This document shows positions 24,205-33,944 of a stretch of 51,983 nucleotides of DNA, piece by piece. Under the pieces are notes generated by a model. The model had not been told where the DNA came from and ran no database searches. It saw only the letters and a list, made by a program, of their open reading frames with translations. The stretch covers positions 1 to 51,983 of the forward strand of contig CABUKB010000012.1 of the NCBI GenBank assembly GCA_902492045.1, written 5' to 3'. The translations under genes were made by a program, and so were the position numbers. The DNA is from an uncultured Oscillospiraceae bacterium (GTDB taxonomy: Bacteria; Bacillota; Clostridia; Oscillospirales; Acutalibacteraceae). The stretch's first letter is position 1, and every line of letters starts with the position of its first letter.

Positions 24205-25521
24205 ATGAGTGAACTCTGGGATTCAATCGTCAAGCTATGGCAAGATTCCGGCCTGGCACGTCTGTTGAATTTTGATAACGGCGGCTGGAAAAACCTGATT
24301 ATGATCGGCATTGCGTGTTTTCTGATCTATCTGGCGGTCAAGAAAGGGTTTGAGCCGCTGCTCCTCCTGCCGATCGCTTTCGGCATGCTTCTCGTCAACC
24401 TGCCTCTTACCGGCATCATGGATCCGCAGATGAATTCCCTGGTCCCCTTGACGGCGGAAGAACTGGCTCAGGTGAATGAGGACATCTATACCCAAAATTA
24501 TCCCTTGATGATTCACCTGCAGGATGAAACGGGGCAAATTCTCAGCGCCTCCTGGCAGCACTTTGAACAGGGCGGCCTGATGTGGTATCTTTACCAGGGG
24601 GTCAAATTCGGTATCTATCCCCCGCTGATTTTCCTCGGGATCGGCTGTATGACCGACTTCGGTCCCCTGATCTCCAACCCCAAGAGCTTTTTGCTCGGTG
24701 CGGCCGCGCAGTTGGGCATTTTCATCACCTTTTTCGGGGCACGGGCAATTGGCGCCCTGCCGTTCGCGGAAGATCTGGGCATTGCCTTTTCAGAAGTAGA
24801 GGCCGCCTCCATCGCCATCATCGGCGGAGCCGACGGGCCGACGGCTATCTATCTGACTTCCAAGCTCGCGCCCTGGCTGCTCGGCGGCATCGCGGTGGCG
24901 GCTTACTCCTATATGGCGCTCGTCCCGATCATCCAGCCTCCGATCATGAAGGCTTTGACGACAAAAAAGGAACGTTCGGTCGTCATGCAGCAGCTCCGGC
25001 CGGTATCGAAGACGGAGAAAATTCTGTTCCCCATTTTCGTCACCGCGATCTGCGTGCTGCTTCTGCCCAGTGCGGCGCCTCTGATCGGCATGCTTATGCT
25101 GGGAAATCTGTTCCGGGAAAGCGGCGTGGTGGAACGTCTCTCCAAGACCGCGCAGAACGAACTGATGAATATCATCACCATCATGCTCGGCGTCACCGTC
25201 GGCGCCACCGCCAACGCGGATACCTTCCTCAATCCCAAGACCCTGCTCATCATCGTGCTCGGGCTCTTTGCGTTCTGCGTGGGGACCGCCGGCGGCGTGC
25301 TGTTCGGCAAGCTGATGTATCTGGCGACCGGCGGCAAAGTCAATCCGCTAATCGGCTCGGCGGGCGTGTCCGCCGTTCCAATGGCTGCCCGTGTCTCCCA
25401 GAAGGTCGGACAGCAAGAGAATCCCGGCAACTTCCTGCTGATGCATGCGATGGGTCCGAATGTGGCCGGCGTAATCGGTTCCGCCGTGGCGGCCGGCGTC
25501 CTGCTCTCGCTGTTTGGCTAA
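24205..25521 (+). CDS. oadB: Sodium-pump decarboxylase beta subunit (OadB family)
   Basis: 438 residues with about ten membrane helices. Seen: QGVKFGIYPPLIFLGIG near residue 130, the Na+-binding segment IIGGADGPTAIYLTSKLAP near 210 and GNLFRESGVVERL near 300, all conserved in OadB/GcdB/MmdB. It couples carboxybiotin decarboxylation to Na+ export. The ATG at 24205 follows AAAGGA. No alpha or biotin-carrier gene lies in this window, so the decarboxylase substrate cannot be read here. Confidence 0.93.
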   Translation: MSELWDSIVKLWQDSGLARLLNFDNGGWKNLIMIGIACFLIYLAVKKGFEPLLLLPIAFGMLLVNLPLTGIMDPQMNSLVPLTAEELAQVNEDIYTQNYPLMIHLQDETGQILSASWQHFEQGGLMWYLYQGVKFGIYPPLIFLGIGCMTDFGPLISNPKSFLLGAAAQLGIFITFFGARAIGALPFAEDLGIAFSEVEAASIAIIGGADGPTAIYLTSKLAPWLLGGIAVAAYSYMALVPIIQPPIMKALTTKKERSVVMQQLRPVSKTEKILFPIFVTAICVLLLPSAAPLIGMLMLGNLFRESGVVERLSKTAQNELMNIITIMLGVTVGATANADTFLNPKTLLIIVLGLFAFCVGTAGGVLFGKLMYLATGGKVNPLIGSAGVSAVPMAARVSQKVGQQENPGNFLLMHAMGPNVAGVIGSAVAAGVLLSLFG

Positions 25522-25576
25522 GGGCTGGCTGCCGCGGAATCGCCACCGGAATTCCGCCTTTGCTCATACGCTTGTT

Positions 25577-25616
25577 AGGAATGGGACAAAAGCGCGCTTT
25601 TGTCCCATTCCTTTTG
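25577..25616 (+). terminator. Terminator of oadGB
   Basis: Perfect 18-bp inverted repeat (25577-25594 with 25595-25612) followed by TTTT. Confidence 0.9.
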
Positions 25617-25659
25617 CCTTGATCCGCCTCGATTATTTTGGATGAAAGGGGACTGCCAG

Positions 25660-28113
25660 ATGCCGGATTATTCTCTGGAGTTTTATGCTCTCCGGCGCCG
25701 GATTATGGAACGGGACTTTTCCCGTATGAACCAGCCGCAGCGCCAGGCTGTTTTTCACACGGAGGGGCCCCTGCTCATTCTAGCCGGGGCGGGCAGCGGA
25801 AAAACAACGGTGCTGGTCAATCGCATCGCCAGCCTCGTGAAATATGGGCAGGCTTATGACAGCCCCGAAATGCCGGTTTCCCTGACCGAAGACGACATGG
25901 CGCATCTGCGGGACTGTGCGGCCGGGACATCGGCCATAGATACGGCCGCAGTCGACCGGTGCGCCGTGGAGCCCTGCCCCGCCTGGAGAATCCTGGCCAT
26001 TACGTTCACCAACAAGGCGGCGGGAGAACTCAAGGAACGGCTCGAACGGATGCTCGGGGAGGATGGGCGAGAGGTGACGGCGAGTACCTTCCATTCCCTG
26101 TGCGCGCGCATACTCCGGCGGCACGGGGAACGCCTCGGCTTCTCCCCCCACTTTACCATTTACGATACCGACGACAGCCGCCGCCTGATGAAAGAGTGCA
26201 TGAAGGCCCTGAACATCGAGGAAAAGGTGCTGGGGCACAAAGCCATCCTGGGCGAAATCGGCCGCGCCAAGGACCGGCTGCTCTCTCCCCAGGATTTGGC
26301 CGCGCAGGCGGGTCCGGATTTTCGCCTGAAAAAGGTGGCAGAGGCGTACGCCGCTTATCAAAAACGCCTCCGGGAAGCCGATGCGATGGATTTTGACGAT
26401 CTCTTATGCAATACGGTCGCCCTGTTTCTGGAAAATCCCGATGTCCTCGAACAATACCAGCGCCGGTGGCGGTATCTGATGGTGGATGAATATCAGGACA
26501 CCAACCACGCGCAGTACCGCTTCATCAGCATGCTGGCCGAGGGGAGCGGCAACCTCTGCGTTGTGGGGGATGACGATCAAAGCATATACAAATTCCGGGG
26601 GGCCACTATTGAAAACATCCTGAGCTTTGAAGAACAATTCCCCGGCTGTACGGTCATCCGCCTGGAACAAAACTACCGGTCCACCGGCACGATTTTGGAT
26701 GCGGCGAATGCCGTCATCGCCAAAAACACCAACCGCAAGGGCAAAACCCTCTGGACAGCCAACGGTGCCGGCGCGCCGATCTCAGCCGTTGTGCTGGATA
26801 ACGAGGACGAAGAGGGGCGGTACATAGCGGATACCATACTCGAAAAGGCCGCAGAGGGACACCCGTTCCGCGATTTTGCAGTCCTCTACCGCGCCAACGC
26901 GCAGTCCAATGCAATCGAACGCTCTCTGATCAAGAGCGGCGTGCCTTACCGCATCATCGGCGGCCACCGGTTCAACGACACCAAAGAGGTGCGGGACGCC
27001 ACCGCGTACCTGCGGGTCATCAACAACCCCGGGGATGCGGTCAGCCTTCGCCGTATCATCAACGAACCCAAGCGCGGCATCGGGGATGCGACGGTGGACA
27101 AGGCCGCCGAGATCGCAGAGGGGCTCGGTGTCTCCCTGTACGAAGTGCTCACCCACGCGGCCGATTATCCCTCTATCAGCCGTTCCGCGTCGAAAATCGC
27201 CGCTTTTGTGGATATGATCGACCGTCTGAGGGAAATCGACGCCGACCCGGATATCTCCATCCATATGCTTTATGAAACCATGCTGCAAGTGACCGGTTAT
27301 CTCGACATGTGGCGGGCGGCCGGCGAGGAGGGGGCGGCGCGGGTGGACAACCTGCACGAGCTGGCCTCTTCAATCCTGAACTATGAGCAGAACAGCGCCG
27401 CCGATTATCCCGACCTGTCGGGATTTCTGGAAGAAAACGCCCTGATGACCGATGTGGACAACTATGACGCGGGAGCCGACGCGGTGGTGCTGATGACTAT
27501 GCACGCTGCGAAAGGCTTGGAGTTCTCCAGCGTATTTCTCCCCGGGTTTGAAGACGGGATTTTTCCCGGGATGCAAAGCCTGTTCAATCCCGAGGAAATG
27601 GAAGAGGACCGCCGGCTATGCTATGTGGCCATCACCCGCGCCAAGTTGGAATTGACGATCCTCAGCGCCCGTTGCCGGACGCTCTACGGTTCGACCACCC
27701 GCAACCGCCCCTCCCGTTTTCTGGGGGATATCCCCTCCGAATTGATGGTGGAACACGACCTGTCCACATCCGGGCAGCCCTACTCCCCTTTCCGCTCGCC
27801 CGCTCATGCCCCGGTCTACCGTGGCGGGACCGGCGAACCGGTCCGGAAAGCACAGGTTCCGTCCGCGTCTGATACCGCATCCAAAGCCTCCTCTTTTGCC
27901 TCGGCCGGGGGCGGGGTCGGCCTCCGGGCACAGGCTTCTCCGGCCGGTGTCAGCCGGTGGAAACCCGGCGACCGGGTGCGGCACAAGGTATTTGGCCCGG
28001 GGCGCATCACAGAGGCCGTCCCTATGGGCAATGACGTGCTTCTCACAGTCGCCTTTGATAAAGCCGGTGTGAAAAAGATTATGTCGAACTTTGCCAAGCT
28101 AAAAGCCGAATAG
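25660..28113 (+). CDS. pcrA: ATP-dependent DNA helicase, PcrA/UvrD type
   Basis: SF1A 3'-5' helicase for repair and replication-fork maintenance. 817 residues. Seen: Q-motif MNQPQRQAV near 23, Walker A GAGSGKTT near 44, VDEYQDTNHAQYR near 275, GDDDQSIYKFRGA near 305, LEQNYRST near 340 and MTMHAAKGLEF near 610. The C-terminal GDRVRHKVFGPGRI is the Tudor-like domain that binds RNA polymerase. A cysteine- and acid-containing insert of about 45 residues sits between motifs I and Ia (about 65-110). The ATG at 25660 follows AAAGGGG. Confidence 0.96.
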   Translation: MPDYSLEFYALRRRIMERDFSRMNQPQRQAVFHTEGPLLILAGAGSGKTTVLVNRIASLVKYGQAYDSPEMPVSLTEDDMAHLRDCAAGTSAIDTAAVDRCAVEPCPAWRILAITFTNKAAGELKERLERMLGEDGREVTASTFHSLCARILRRHGERLGFSPHFTIYDTDDSRRLMKECMKALNIEEKVLGHKAILGEIGRAKDRLLSPQDLAAQAGPDFRLKKVAEAYAAYQKRLREADAMDFDDLLCNTVALFLENPDVLEQYQRRWRYLMVDEYQDTNHAQYRFISMLAEGSGNLCVVGDDDQSIYKFRGATIENILSFEEQFPGCTVIRLEQNYRSTGTILDAANAVIAKNTNRKGKTLWTANGAGAPISAVVLDNEDEEGRYIADTILEKAAEGHPFRDFAVLYRANAQSNAIERSLIKSGVPYRIIGGHRFNDTKEVRDATAYLRVINNPGDAVSLRRIINEPKRGIGDATVDKAAEIAEGLGVSLYEVLTHAADYPSISRSASKIAAFVDMIDRLREIDADPDISIHMLYETMLQVTGYLDMWRAAGEEGAARVDNLHELASSILNYEQNSAADYPDLSGFLEENALMTDVDNYDAGADAVVLMTMHAAKGLEFSSVFLPGFEDGIFPGMQSLFNPEEMEEDRRLCYVAITRAKLELTILSARCRTLYGSTTRNRPSRFLGDIPSELMVEHDLSTSGQPYSPFRSPAHAPVYRGGTGEPVRKAQVPSASDTASKASSFASAGGGVGLRAQASPAGVSRWKPGDRVRHKVFGPGRITEAVPMGNDVLLTVAFDKAGVKKIMSNFAKLKAE

Positions 28114-28144
28114 CCGGCGCGCTTCCAAAAGAACGCCGGATTTC

Positions 28145-28187
28145 AAAAAGCCAGCGAGGACGTTCCCGCGTCCCCACTGGCTTTTTG
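28145..28187 (+). terminator. Terminator of pcrA
   Basis: AAAAAGCCAG (28145-28154) pairs with CTGGCTTTTT (28177-28186), with inner GGACG/CGTCC pairing. Confidence 0.85.
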
Positions 28188-28282
28188 GGTACGGCGGCTG
28201 AAGCCTGCCCTCCGGTTCCGGGATCAAGACAGACCATCTGTTCTTCCCCGAACCCATAAACCGCTTGTTTCCCCCCCGCACG

Positions 28283-28320
28283 AAAAAACCGGCGCCGGAT
28301 CCAAAGATCCGACACCGGCG
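28283..28320 (-). terminator. Terminator of the small membrane protein gene
   Basis: CGCCGGTGTCGGATC and GATCCGGCGCCGG form a stem on the minus strand, followed by TTTTTT (complement of 28283-28288). Confidence 0.9.
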
Positions 28321-28337
28321 AAAAATGGGAGGCCGAT

Positions 28338-28670
28338 TCAGGCGGCGGCCCGATGCAGGCGCCTGGATTCCAGCGCGTGCAGCCCGGTCCTGGCCGCCCG
28401 CACGCGTCTTTTCGCCTTGGCCCTGGCCAGCGCCGCGTCCTGCCGGACCGCCGAAATACAGCAGACCGCCACCGTGCCCCTGGCCAAAGCCAGCCCTATT
28501 CCCAAAACCGGAAATGCCGTAACATCCAAAACCCCGGCCAAAAAGATCTCGATACCGCACATGGTCAGCGGAATCATCGACAGCCGTCGCGTGACGGCAC
28601 GGCGGGCGCCGTGCCATGTATAGAGAAACAGAACTCCCAATAAAGCCGCATGCAACGCATTCCACAACAT
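28338..28670 (-). CDS. Small two-helix membrane protein
   Basis: 110 residues with two or three hydrophobic helices (about 5-20, 32-60) and a strongly basic C-terminal third (RAKAKRRVRAARTG, then RRLHRAAA). No family recognised. The ATG at 28670 has GGAAAGG 9 bases upstream. Own terminator. Probably a real but uncharacterised membrane protein. Confidence 0.6.
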   Translation of the reverse strand: MLWNALHAALLGVLFLYTWHGARRAVTRRLSMIPLTMCGIEIFLAGVLDVTAFPVLGIGLALARGTVAVCCISAVRQDAALARAKAKRRVRAARTGLHALESRRLHRAAA

Positions 28671-28866
28671 CCGTCTCATCCTTTCCATACCCCAGGCAGA
28701 ACAAACGTTTTCTGCATGGAATATTATAACAGGACAGAAGACAAAAAGCAAGAGGAAATCGAAAATTTGTTCGACTTCCTTTCTCCCACTTTACGCGCTG
28801 TGTCCGTGTGGATTTAAGGGCAGCCCGGAAGCGGGCACACGCTGACTGCACGGTGGGGGGCACGTT

Positions 28867-28897
28867 AAAAAGGAGAGGGTTTTTTCAAACCCTCTCC
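28867..28897 (-). terminator. Terminator of lgt
   Basis: GGAGAGGGTT (28872-28881) with AACCCTCTCC (28888-28897), closing with TTTTT on the minus strand, 11 bases beyond the lgt stop. Confidence 0.9.
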
Positions 28898-28907
28898 CTC
28901 GCGCGGC

Positions 28908-30014
28908 TTACGAATGTTCGCTCCCGTCATCGTCCTGTTTGTCGGATTGATCGGATGGTGCGGCATCCGCTTCTTCCGGAGCCTCCTCATCCGCGGCACC
29001 GGGCTCCGTGTCCGGAACCGCTTCCGTTTCCGGCCCGGGTTCTTCCGTCCGGACGGGATCTTCCGGCGATTCGGCGGCCATCGCTTCTCCCGGCTGCACA
29101 CCGTCCCCGCCCTGCTCATCCTGCGCGTCCGCCGCCGGCGAAAGCGGGGACGCCGATTCCTCTGCAAACAGATCTTTGGGCGAACTGTTTTCTCTCCACC
29201 GGAAAACCAGCAGCAGAACAATCCCGCCGACCACCGAGAGAATGGCGATCATCTGCGAAACCCGGATGGCGCCGAGCATCATGCTGTCCGTCCGAATCCC
29301 TTCGATCCAAGACCGGCCAAGCCCGTACCATATGAGGTAGGAGGCGAAAAGCTGTCCTCGGAACTTATAGGCTTTTTTGGACAGGATATGCAGCAGGAGA
29401 AAGCCCGCCAGACACCACAGCGATTCATATAGAAACGTGGGATGGACCGGATCCGTCACCATGTAACCGGAGCCATTGCTGCCCGACTGGATGATATCCC
29501 CTGTCATTCCCCAGGGCAGGGTGGTATTGGTTCCGAAAGCCTCCTGGTTGAAGAAATTGCCCCACCGGCCGATTCCCTGGCCGATCAGGAACCCGATGGA
29601 GGCAAGGTCGAACATCCGCAGGGTATCGACTTTGCGCACTGGGCACATCCATAAAGCGGTCAGGAAAGCGAAAATCACGCCGCCGTAAATCATGAGGCCG
29701 CCCTTCCAGACCTGTAAAATGGACAGTGGATCGTCAAAATAACTGGCCCGGTCCTTTGAAATCAGGACGTAAAACAGCCGGGCGCCGATAAATGCGAAGA
29801 TCGCGCTGACCAGCACCACGTCGATCATCCGGTCGGGATCAATGCCGAACTGTTTGGAGCGTTTGAGCCCGTATACGATCGCCAACAGGAAGCCCAGCGC
29901 AATTATGACCCCGTACCATCTGACCGTTATCCCATCGCCAATCGGAATGGTGAAAATATCCGGGGACACGGGGATCCGCCATCCCAGGCCCGGAAATTCG
30001 ATATAGTGTTCCAT
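28908..30014 (-). CDS. lgt: Prolipoprotein diacylglyceryl transferase with acidic tail
   Basis: Membrane enzyme that adds diacylglycerol to the lipobox cysteine. 368 residues, about 90 more than usual. Core: VRWYGVIIALGFLLA near 31, GGLMIYGGV near 105, and the signature GRWGNFFNQEAFG near 150, then FLYESLWCL near 195. From about residue 280 an acidic, Pro/Glu/Asp-rich disordered tail follows (SPEDPVRTEEPGPETEAVP). The tail is cytoplasmic or exposed and of unknown use. ATG at 30014, with GGAAAGG upstream. Confidence 0.95.
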   Translation of the reverse strand: MEHYIEFPGLGWRIPVSPDIFTIPIGDGITVRWYGVIIALGFLLAIVYGLKRSKQFGIDPDRMIDVVLVSAIFAFIGARLFYVLISKDRASYFDDPLSILQVWKGGLMIYGGVIFAFLTALWMCPVRKVDTLRMFDLASIGFLIGQGIGRWGNFFNQEAFGTNTTLPWGMTGDIIQSGSNGSGYMVTDPVHPTFLYESLWCLAGFLLLHILSKKAYKFRGQLFASYLIWYGLGRSWIEGIRTDSMMLGAIRVSQMIAILSVVGGIVLLLVFRWRENSSPKDLFAEESASPLSPAADAQDEQGGDGVQPGEAMAAESPEDPVRTEEPGPETEAVPDTEPGAADEEAPEEADAAPSDQSDKQDDDGSEHS

Positions 30015-30064
30015 CGAGGCGTGACATCCTTTCCTATGTAGTGGGAAACCGGCGGGTTTCCCGT

Positions 30065-31360
30065 TCAGCCGTCTGCGGGACGGATCACCGACAGCGCACT
30101 GGTCTCGTCGTCAAAATCCTCCTGCAGCCGCCGATAAACCGATTGTATATCAAGATGGGCCGCCGCGTCAAGAAGATCAAAGGGATTGCGCCCGCTAAAA
30201 TGTCCACTTGCCATCATTTCGCCGCAGTTTTGAACGCTGTCCAGCCGCGCAACCAGACTTCCGTAAACCGCGCTGCGCGCTGCGCGGAAACTCTCCTCAG
30301 ACACGCCGCCTGCCGCCATGCGGCGGATTTCGTTCCGCACAGCTTCGCACACGGCATCGGGATCCCGCGATTCGCCGCCGATCAGCCAGGAGGCATAGCC
30401 GGGCCCGTCAAAATAATCCATGTCAAAGGAGGGATTGACCAGGCCTTCCTCCATGAGCCGCGCATATAACGCGCTCGATCTTCCGCCCAGCAGCTCGGCC
30501 GTCACGGCGGCGGACACGCTCTCCATCGGCGTGGAACAGCGCACGCCGGTCCCGGCCGGCACCGGCACTTTGTAGCCCAGGTAAAACAGGGGCGCCGCCA
30601 CCGGCATCGTCTCTTCAACGCGGGGGGTTACAGCCCTGCGCGGTTCCGCGAAAGGTGTGCGCTCCACCCGCCGGTCCGGGGCCGGCTTCAGCATCCGGTC
30701 CGCCACCCGCAGCACCTGCTCGGGCGTGACGTTTCCGGCCACCGCCAGGACCATGTTGTGCAGATTATAAAACGTCTCATAACAGCCGTACAGCAGTTCG
30801 GGCGTGATCCGGGCAATGGATGCGACCGTACCCGCGATATCCAGGCGGACAGGATGGACCGCGTACAGGGCTTTGAGAAGATTAAACAGCACCCGTCTTT
30901 CGGGGTCATCTTCGCACATGCGGATCTCCTGGCCGATGATCCCCTGCTCTTTTTCCACTGTCTCCTTGGTAAAATAGGGAGACTGGACGAAATCCAGCAG
31001 GATTTCCAGCGACTCTTCAAACCGGCCGGTACAGGTGAACAGATAGGCCGTGCGGTCAAAACTCGTATAGGCATTGGCCGACGCGCCGGTCCTGGCGTAG
31101 CGGGAAAAGGCGTCTCCGTCTTCGCTTTCAAAAAGCTTGTGTTCCAGATAATGGGCGATCCCGGCCGGAACGACGGTCGGTTCGGCATCCCCTTGGCGCA
31201 TAAAGGCCGTGTCAATGGAGCCGTAACGGGTGGCAAAGGTCGCATAGCAGGCTTTATAGCCCGCTTTCGGCCACACGTAGATCGTCAGCCCGGACGGATG
31301 CTGCAGCCGGTAGCACTGCTCGCCCACCCGGGCACTCGCCAAGGTCGTCCATTCAGGCAT
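30065..31360 (-). CDS. yfmH: M16-family peptidase YfmH (EF-P modification-associated)
   Basis: 431 residues, pitrilysin/insulinase fold. The inverted zinc motif HYLEHKLFE (HxxEH) near residue 75 is intact, with the downstream glutamate in EKEQGIIGQEIRM near 135. Pairs with the non-catalytic YfmF encoded just before it, whose end it overlaps by 8 bases. In Bacillus subtilis the pair is linked to elongation factor P 5-aminopentanol modification (family knowledge). The ATG at 31360 follows GAGGAGGGGA. Confidence 0.93.
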   Translation of the reverse strand: MPEWTTLASARVGEQCYRLQHPSGLTIYVWPKAGYKACYATFATRYGSIDTAFMRQGDAEPTVVPAGIAHYLEHKLFESEDGDAFSRYARTGASANAYTSFDRTAYLFTCTGRFEESLEILLDFVQSPYFTKETVEKEQGIIGQEIRMCEDDPERRVLFNLLKALYAVHPVRLDIAGTVASIARITPELLYGCYETFYNLHNMVLAVAGNVTPEQVLRVADRMLKPAPDRRVERTPFAEPRRAVTPRVEETMPVAAPLFYLGYKVPVPAGTGVRCSTPMESVSAAVTAELLGGRSSALYARLMEEGLVNPSFDMDYFDGPGYASWLIGGESRDPDAVCEAVRNEIRRMAAGGVSEESFRAARSAVYGSLVARLDSVQNCGEMMASGHFSGRNPFDLLDAAAHLDIQSVYRRLQEDFDDETSALSVIRPADG

Positions 31361-32645
31361 TTCCCGTCCCCTCCTCATGCGGATCCTGTGCGAGAAGATA
31401 AATGCTCTCCAGCCGCAGCCGCTCCGCCGCGGCGACCACCCGCTCTTTGGTCACGTCCGCGAGAGCCTTTGACGCCTCTTCCGGTGTGGACACGCCGGGG
31501 AGAAGGCACTGCCCCAGATACCAGGCCGCCTGCGCGCTCTGGGAATCTTCCACCGCCTCAAACGACTGGCGGGCGCTTATCCGGGCGGATTCGAGATCCT
31601 CCTGCGAAAAGTCGCCCTTTTTCACGGCATCCAGTTGCCGGAGGATTTCCTCCCGGGCCCGGCCGGCGTTTCGCTCATCTACCCCGCTTTCCACCAGCAG
31701 CACGCCTTTCAGCCGGTCGTATGCGGAAGAACAATAATAACATAGACTCAGCTTTTCCCGGACGTGGCGGAAGAGCAGGGAATGAGGGGTGCCGCCGAAC
31801 AGGGCATTCATCAAGCGGGCCGCGGCCACATCGCCGTCCGGCTCGGCGGTTCCGGTCCGGAAGCCCATGACCAGCTTAGAGCCGTTGACACGCATTCGCT
31901 CGGTGACGTCCCGCACACGCGGGTTGGCGGCCATGGTGTCCGTCGGACAGTCGAGCGGCTTGCGGCCGGGCCCCCCCGCCATAGCCTCGCGCAAAGGCCC
32001 GGCCGCATGCATCGCCGCCGCGCCGCCCTGCAGGATCAGTTGTACCCTGGCCCCGGCCAATACCCGGCGCCAGGCTGCGGTGATCTCCCCGGGCGTCAAA
32101 GCGGCAGCCGATTCCGGCGAACCGTAACGGTCCACCGCATACGCTTCGTTCTCACAGAGGATCTCTTCACACCGGCGGCGGGCATACCACCGTTTGTCAT
32201 TGATTTCGGCATGCATTCGCTCGATCAAGCAACGTTTTTCCGTCTCCACGTCAGAGGATCGGAAGATGCCGTTTTCCAAAACCGGTTCAAACAGCATTTG
32301 ACGCAGTAAATCCGCACAGTCTTCCGCAACCGATTCCCCCGCGAGAGCGAACCGGTCGTCTATGGACACGGCGGTCAGCACCAGCGCCTGGGCCTCCCCC
32401 ACACGGGCGACCTCCGCCGTGATGGAGGCACCGTAGAGTTCGTTGAGCCGGTTTTGCAGCGCCCTGTAGTCCGGATAAGCGGCGCAGGACCGCCGCAGCA
32501 GGTAGGGAAGCAGTGCGCCCGCCGACGCCGTTTGCCTGTTCAGGGGCAACAGCATCGCTACCGAGAGGCGGTTCGTCTTGAACCGGCTTTCGGGCAGCGA
32601 CAGGCAGCGGATTCCATCCGCCAAAACTTCATTTATGATCTGCAT
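31353..32645 (-). CDS. yfmF: M16-family peptidase-like YfmF (EF-P modification-associated)
   Basis: 430 residues, same fold as YfmH but the zinc site is lost: the expected HxxEH region reads LLRRSCAAYPDYRAL. The C-terminal part keeps NALFGGTPHSLLFRHVREKLSLCYYCSS near 270, a conserved M16 substrate-binding segment. It likely forms a heterodimer with YfmH as in other M16B pairs. First gene of the pair. ATG at 32645 preceded by AGGAGGAAC-like sequence. Confidence 0.92.
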   Translation of the reverse strand: MQIINEVLADGIRCLSLPESRFKTNRLSVAMLLPLNRQTASAGALLPYLLRRSCAAYPDYRALQNRLNELYGASITAEVARVGEAQALVLTAVSIDDRFALAGESVAEDCADLLRQMLFEPVLENGIFRSSDVETEKRCLIERMHAEINDKRWYARRRCEEILCENEAYAVDRYGSPESAAALTPGEITAAWRRVLAGARVQLILQGGAAAMHAAGPLREAMAGGPGRKPLDCPTDTMAANPRVRDVTERMRVNGSKLVMGFRTGTAEPDGDVAAARLMNALFGGTPHSLLFRHVREKLSLCYYCSSAYDRLKGVLLVESGVDERNAGRAREEILRQLDAVKKGDFSQEDLESARISARQSFEAVEDSQSAQAAWYLGQCLLPGVSTPEEASKALADVTKERVVAAAERLRLESIYLLAQDPHEEGTGNA

Positions 32646-32762
32646 ACACCTGTTCCTCCCGTCTCGACCGCCGGAGGGTGTTCCAGTCCCCCGATTCCGG
32701 ATGGATCGGATACCTTAGTATACCAAATCCCGGTGAAAAAGAAAAGTCCCCGTACCGCCGTG

Positions 32763-33944
32763 TCATCCTTCGCGCCGCAGCGCCTCGACCGGACGCAGGC
32801 GGGAGGCTTTGACCGCCGGATATACGCCGAACAGACAGCCGATTCCCATCGAGACAGCCACCAGCACCGCAAAACTGCCAACCGGCACCGACACCGGCCA
32901 ACCCAGCCATATCGTGACCAGCGCCATCAGGCCGCCCCCCAGCGTCAAACCCGCCAGGCTGCCGATCAGGGAGAGAGTCGCCGCCTCCACCAAAAACTCG
33001 AACAGAATCCGCCTCCGGGTGGCGCCAATCGCCTTTTTGATCCCGATCTCCCGGGTGCGTTCGCTGACAGATACCAGCATGATGGTCATGATCCCCAGTC
33101 CCGACACCACCAGGGATACGCCGCCAATCGCCGTGAGCAGCAGCGTGACCAGATCCATTAAGCCGCCCAGCCGCTCCTTTTGAACCGCGAGGTTGTCCGT
33201 GCGGTATCCGCCCGCAATTCCGGACAGGCGCTCCAACGATTGGACGATGCGGCTCTCCGTCATTTCCACGTCAGCGTCCGTTTTCACGCGCACCGCAATC
33301 TGGTCGAACCCCTGCCGGGCCGTCATGTCCTGCATGGTGCTGTACGGAATGTAGACCATGCCGGGGATCATCTCGGAGAAATTCTGGAGCAGGCTGCTCC
33401 CCGTCTCGGTCACGCCGACTATTTCAAAGGTCTCATCCGTCCCTCCCAGGTTTAAAACGATGGTTTTGCCCACGATGTTGCCCCGCTTATAGGCCGCCAG
33501 AGCGATGGATTCATCCACCACACAGACATGCGCCCGTGCCTGGACATCCCCCCGGCTGATGAGGCGGCCGTGTTTCAGGGTCAGAGAAATGGCCTGGGTA
33601 GCGCCTGCGTCGATGCCGCAGATCAGCGAATTGTCCGTCATGTTGCGCAGGGTGCTGTCCGAAATCTCCACCAACAAGGGCATCGCGGTCTCGACGGAGG
33701 ATAGATTCCGTATGGCCTCCAGATCCTCCGCCGACAGAAGCGCCCCGTCTCCCGCCGTGCTCACAGACAAGCCGTTGACGCCGAGGCTGTCCAGTTCCGC
33801 GTCAACGGCCCGCCGGCCCAGAGAGGCTATCATGGACACCATCGCCACCATCGCCACACCGACCGTGATCCCGCTGACCGTCAGCAGGGTGCGGGACCAT
33901 TTGCGCGACAGGTTCCGGAAGGCGCACAGCAGAATATCCCTCAT
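32763..33944 (-). CDS. FtsX/MacB-type ABC transporter permease
   Basis: 393 residues. First helix about 15-38 (RTLLTVSGITVGVAMVAMV), a large extracytoplasmic MacB-PCD domain (about 45-255), then three helices with the conserved SERTREIGIKKAIGATRRRI loop near 300, typical of FtsX-like permeases. It forms a macrolide- or lipid-exporting complex with a membrane-fusion protein. Its start overlaps the fusion-protein stop (ATGA). No ATPase gene is adjacent. ATG at 33944 with GGAGGAGG upstream. Confidence 0.92.
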   Translation of the reverse strand: MRDILLCAFRNLSRKWSRTLLTVSGITVGVAMVAMVSMIASLGRRAVDAELDSLGVNGLSVSTAGDGALLSAEDLEAIRNLSSVETAMPLLVEISDSTLRNMTDNSLICGIDAGATQAISLTLKHGRLISRGDVQARAHVCVVDESIALAAYKRGNIVGKTIVLNLGGTDETFEIVGVTETGSSLLQNFSEMIPGMVYIPYSTMQDMTARQGFDQIAVRVKTDADVEMTESRIVQSLERLSGIAGGYRTDNLAVQKERLGGLMDLVTLLLTAIGGVSLVVSGLGIMTIMLVSVSERTREIGIKKAIGATRRRILFEFLVEAATLSLIGSLAGLTLGGGLMALVTIWLGWPVSVPVGSFAVLVAVSMGIGCLFGVYPAVKASRLRPVEALRREG

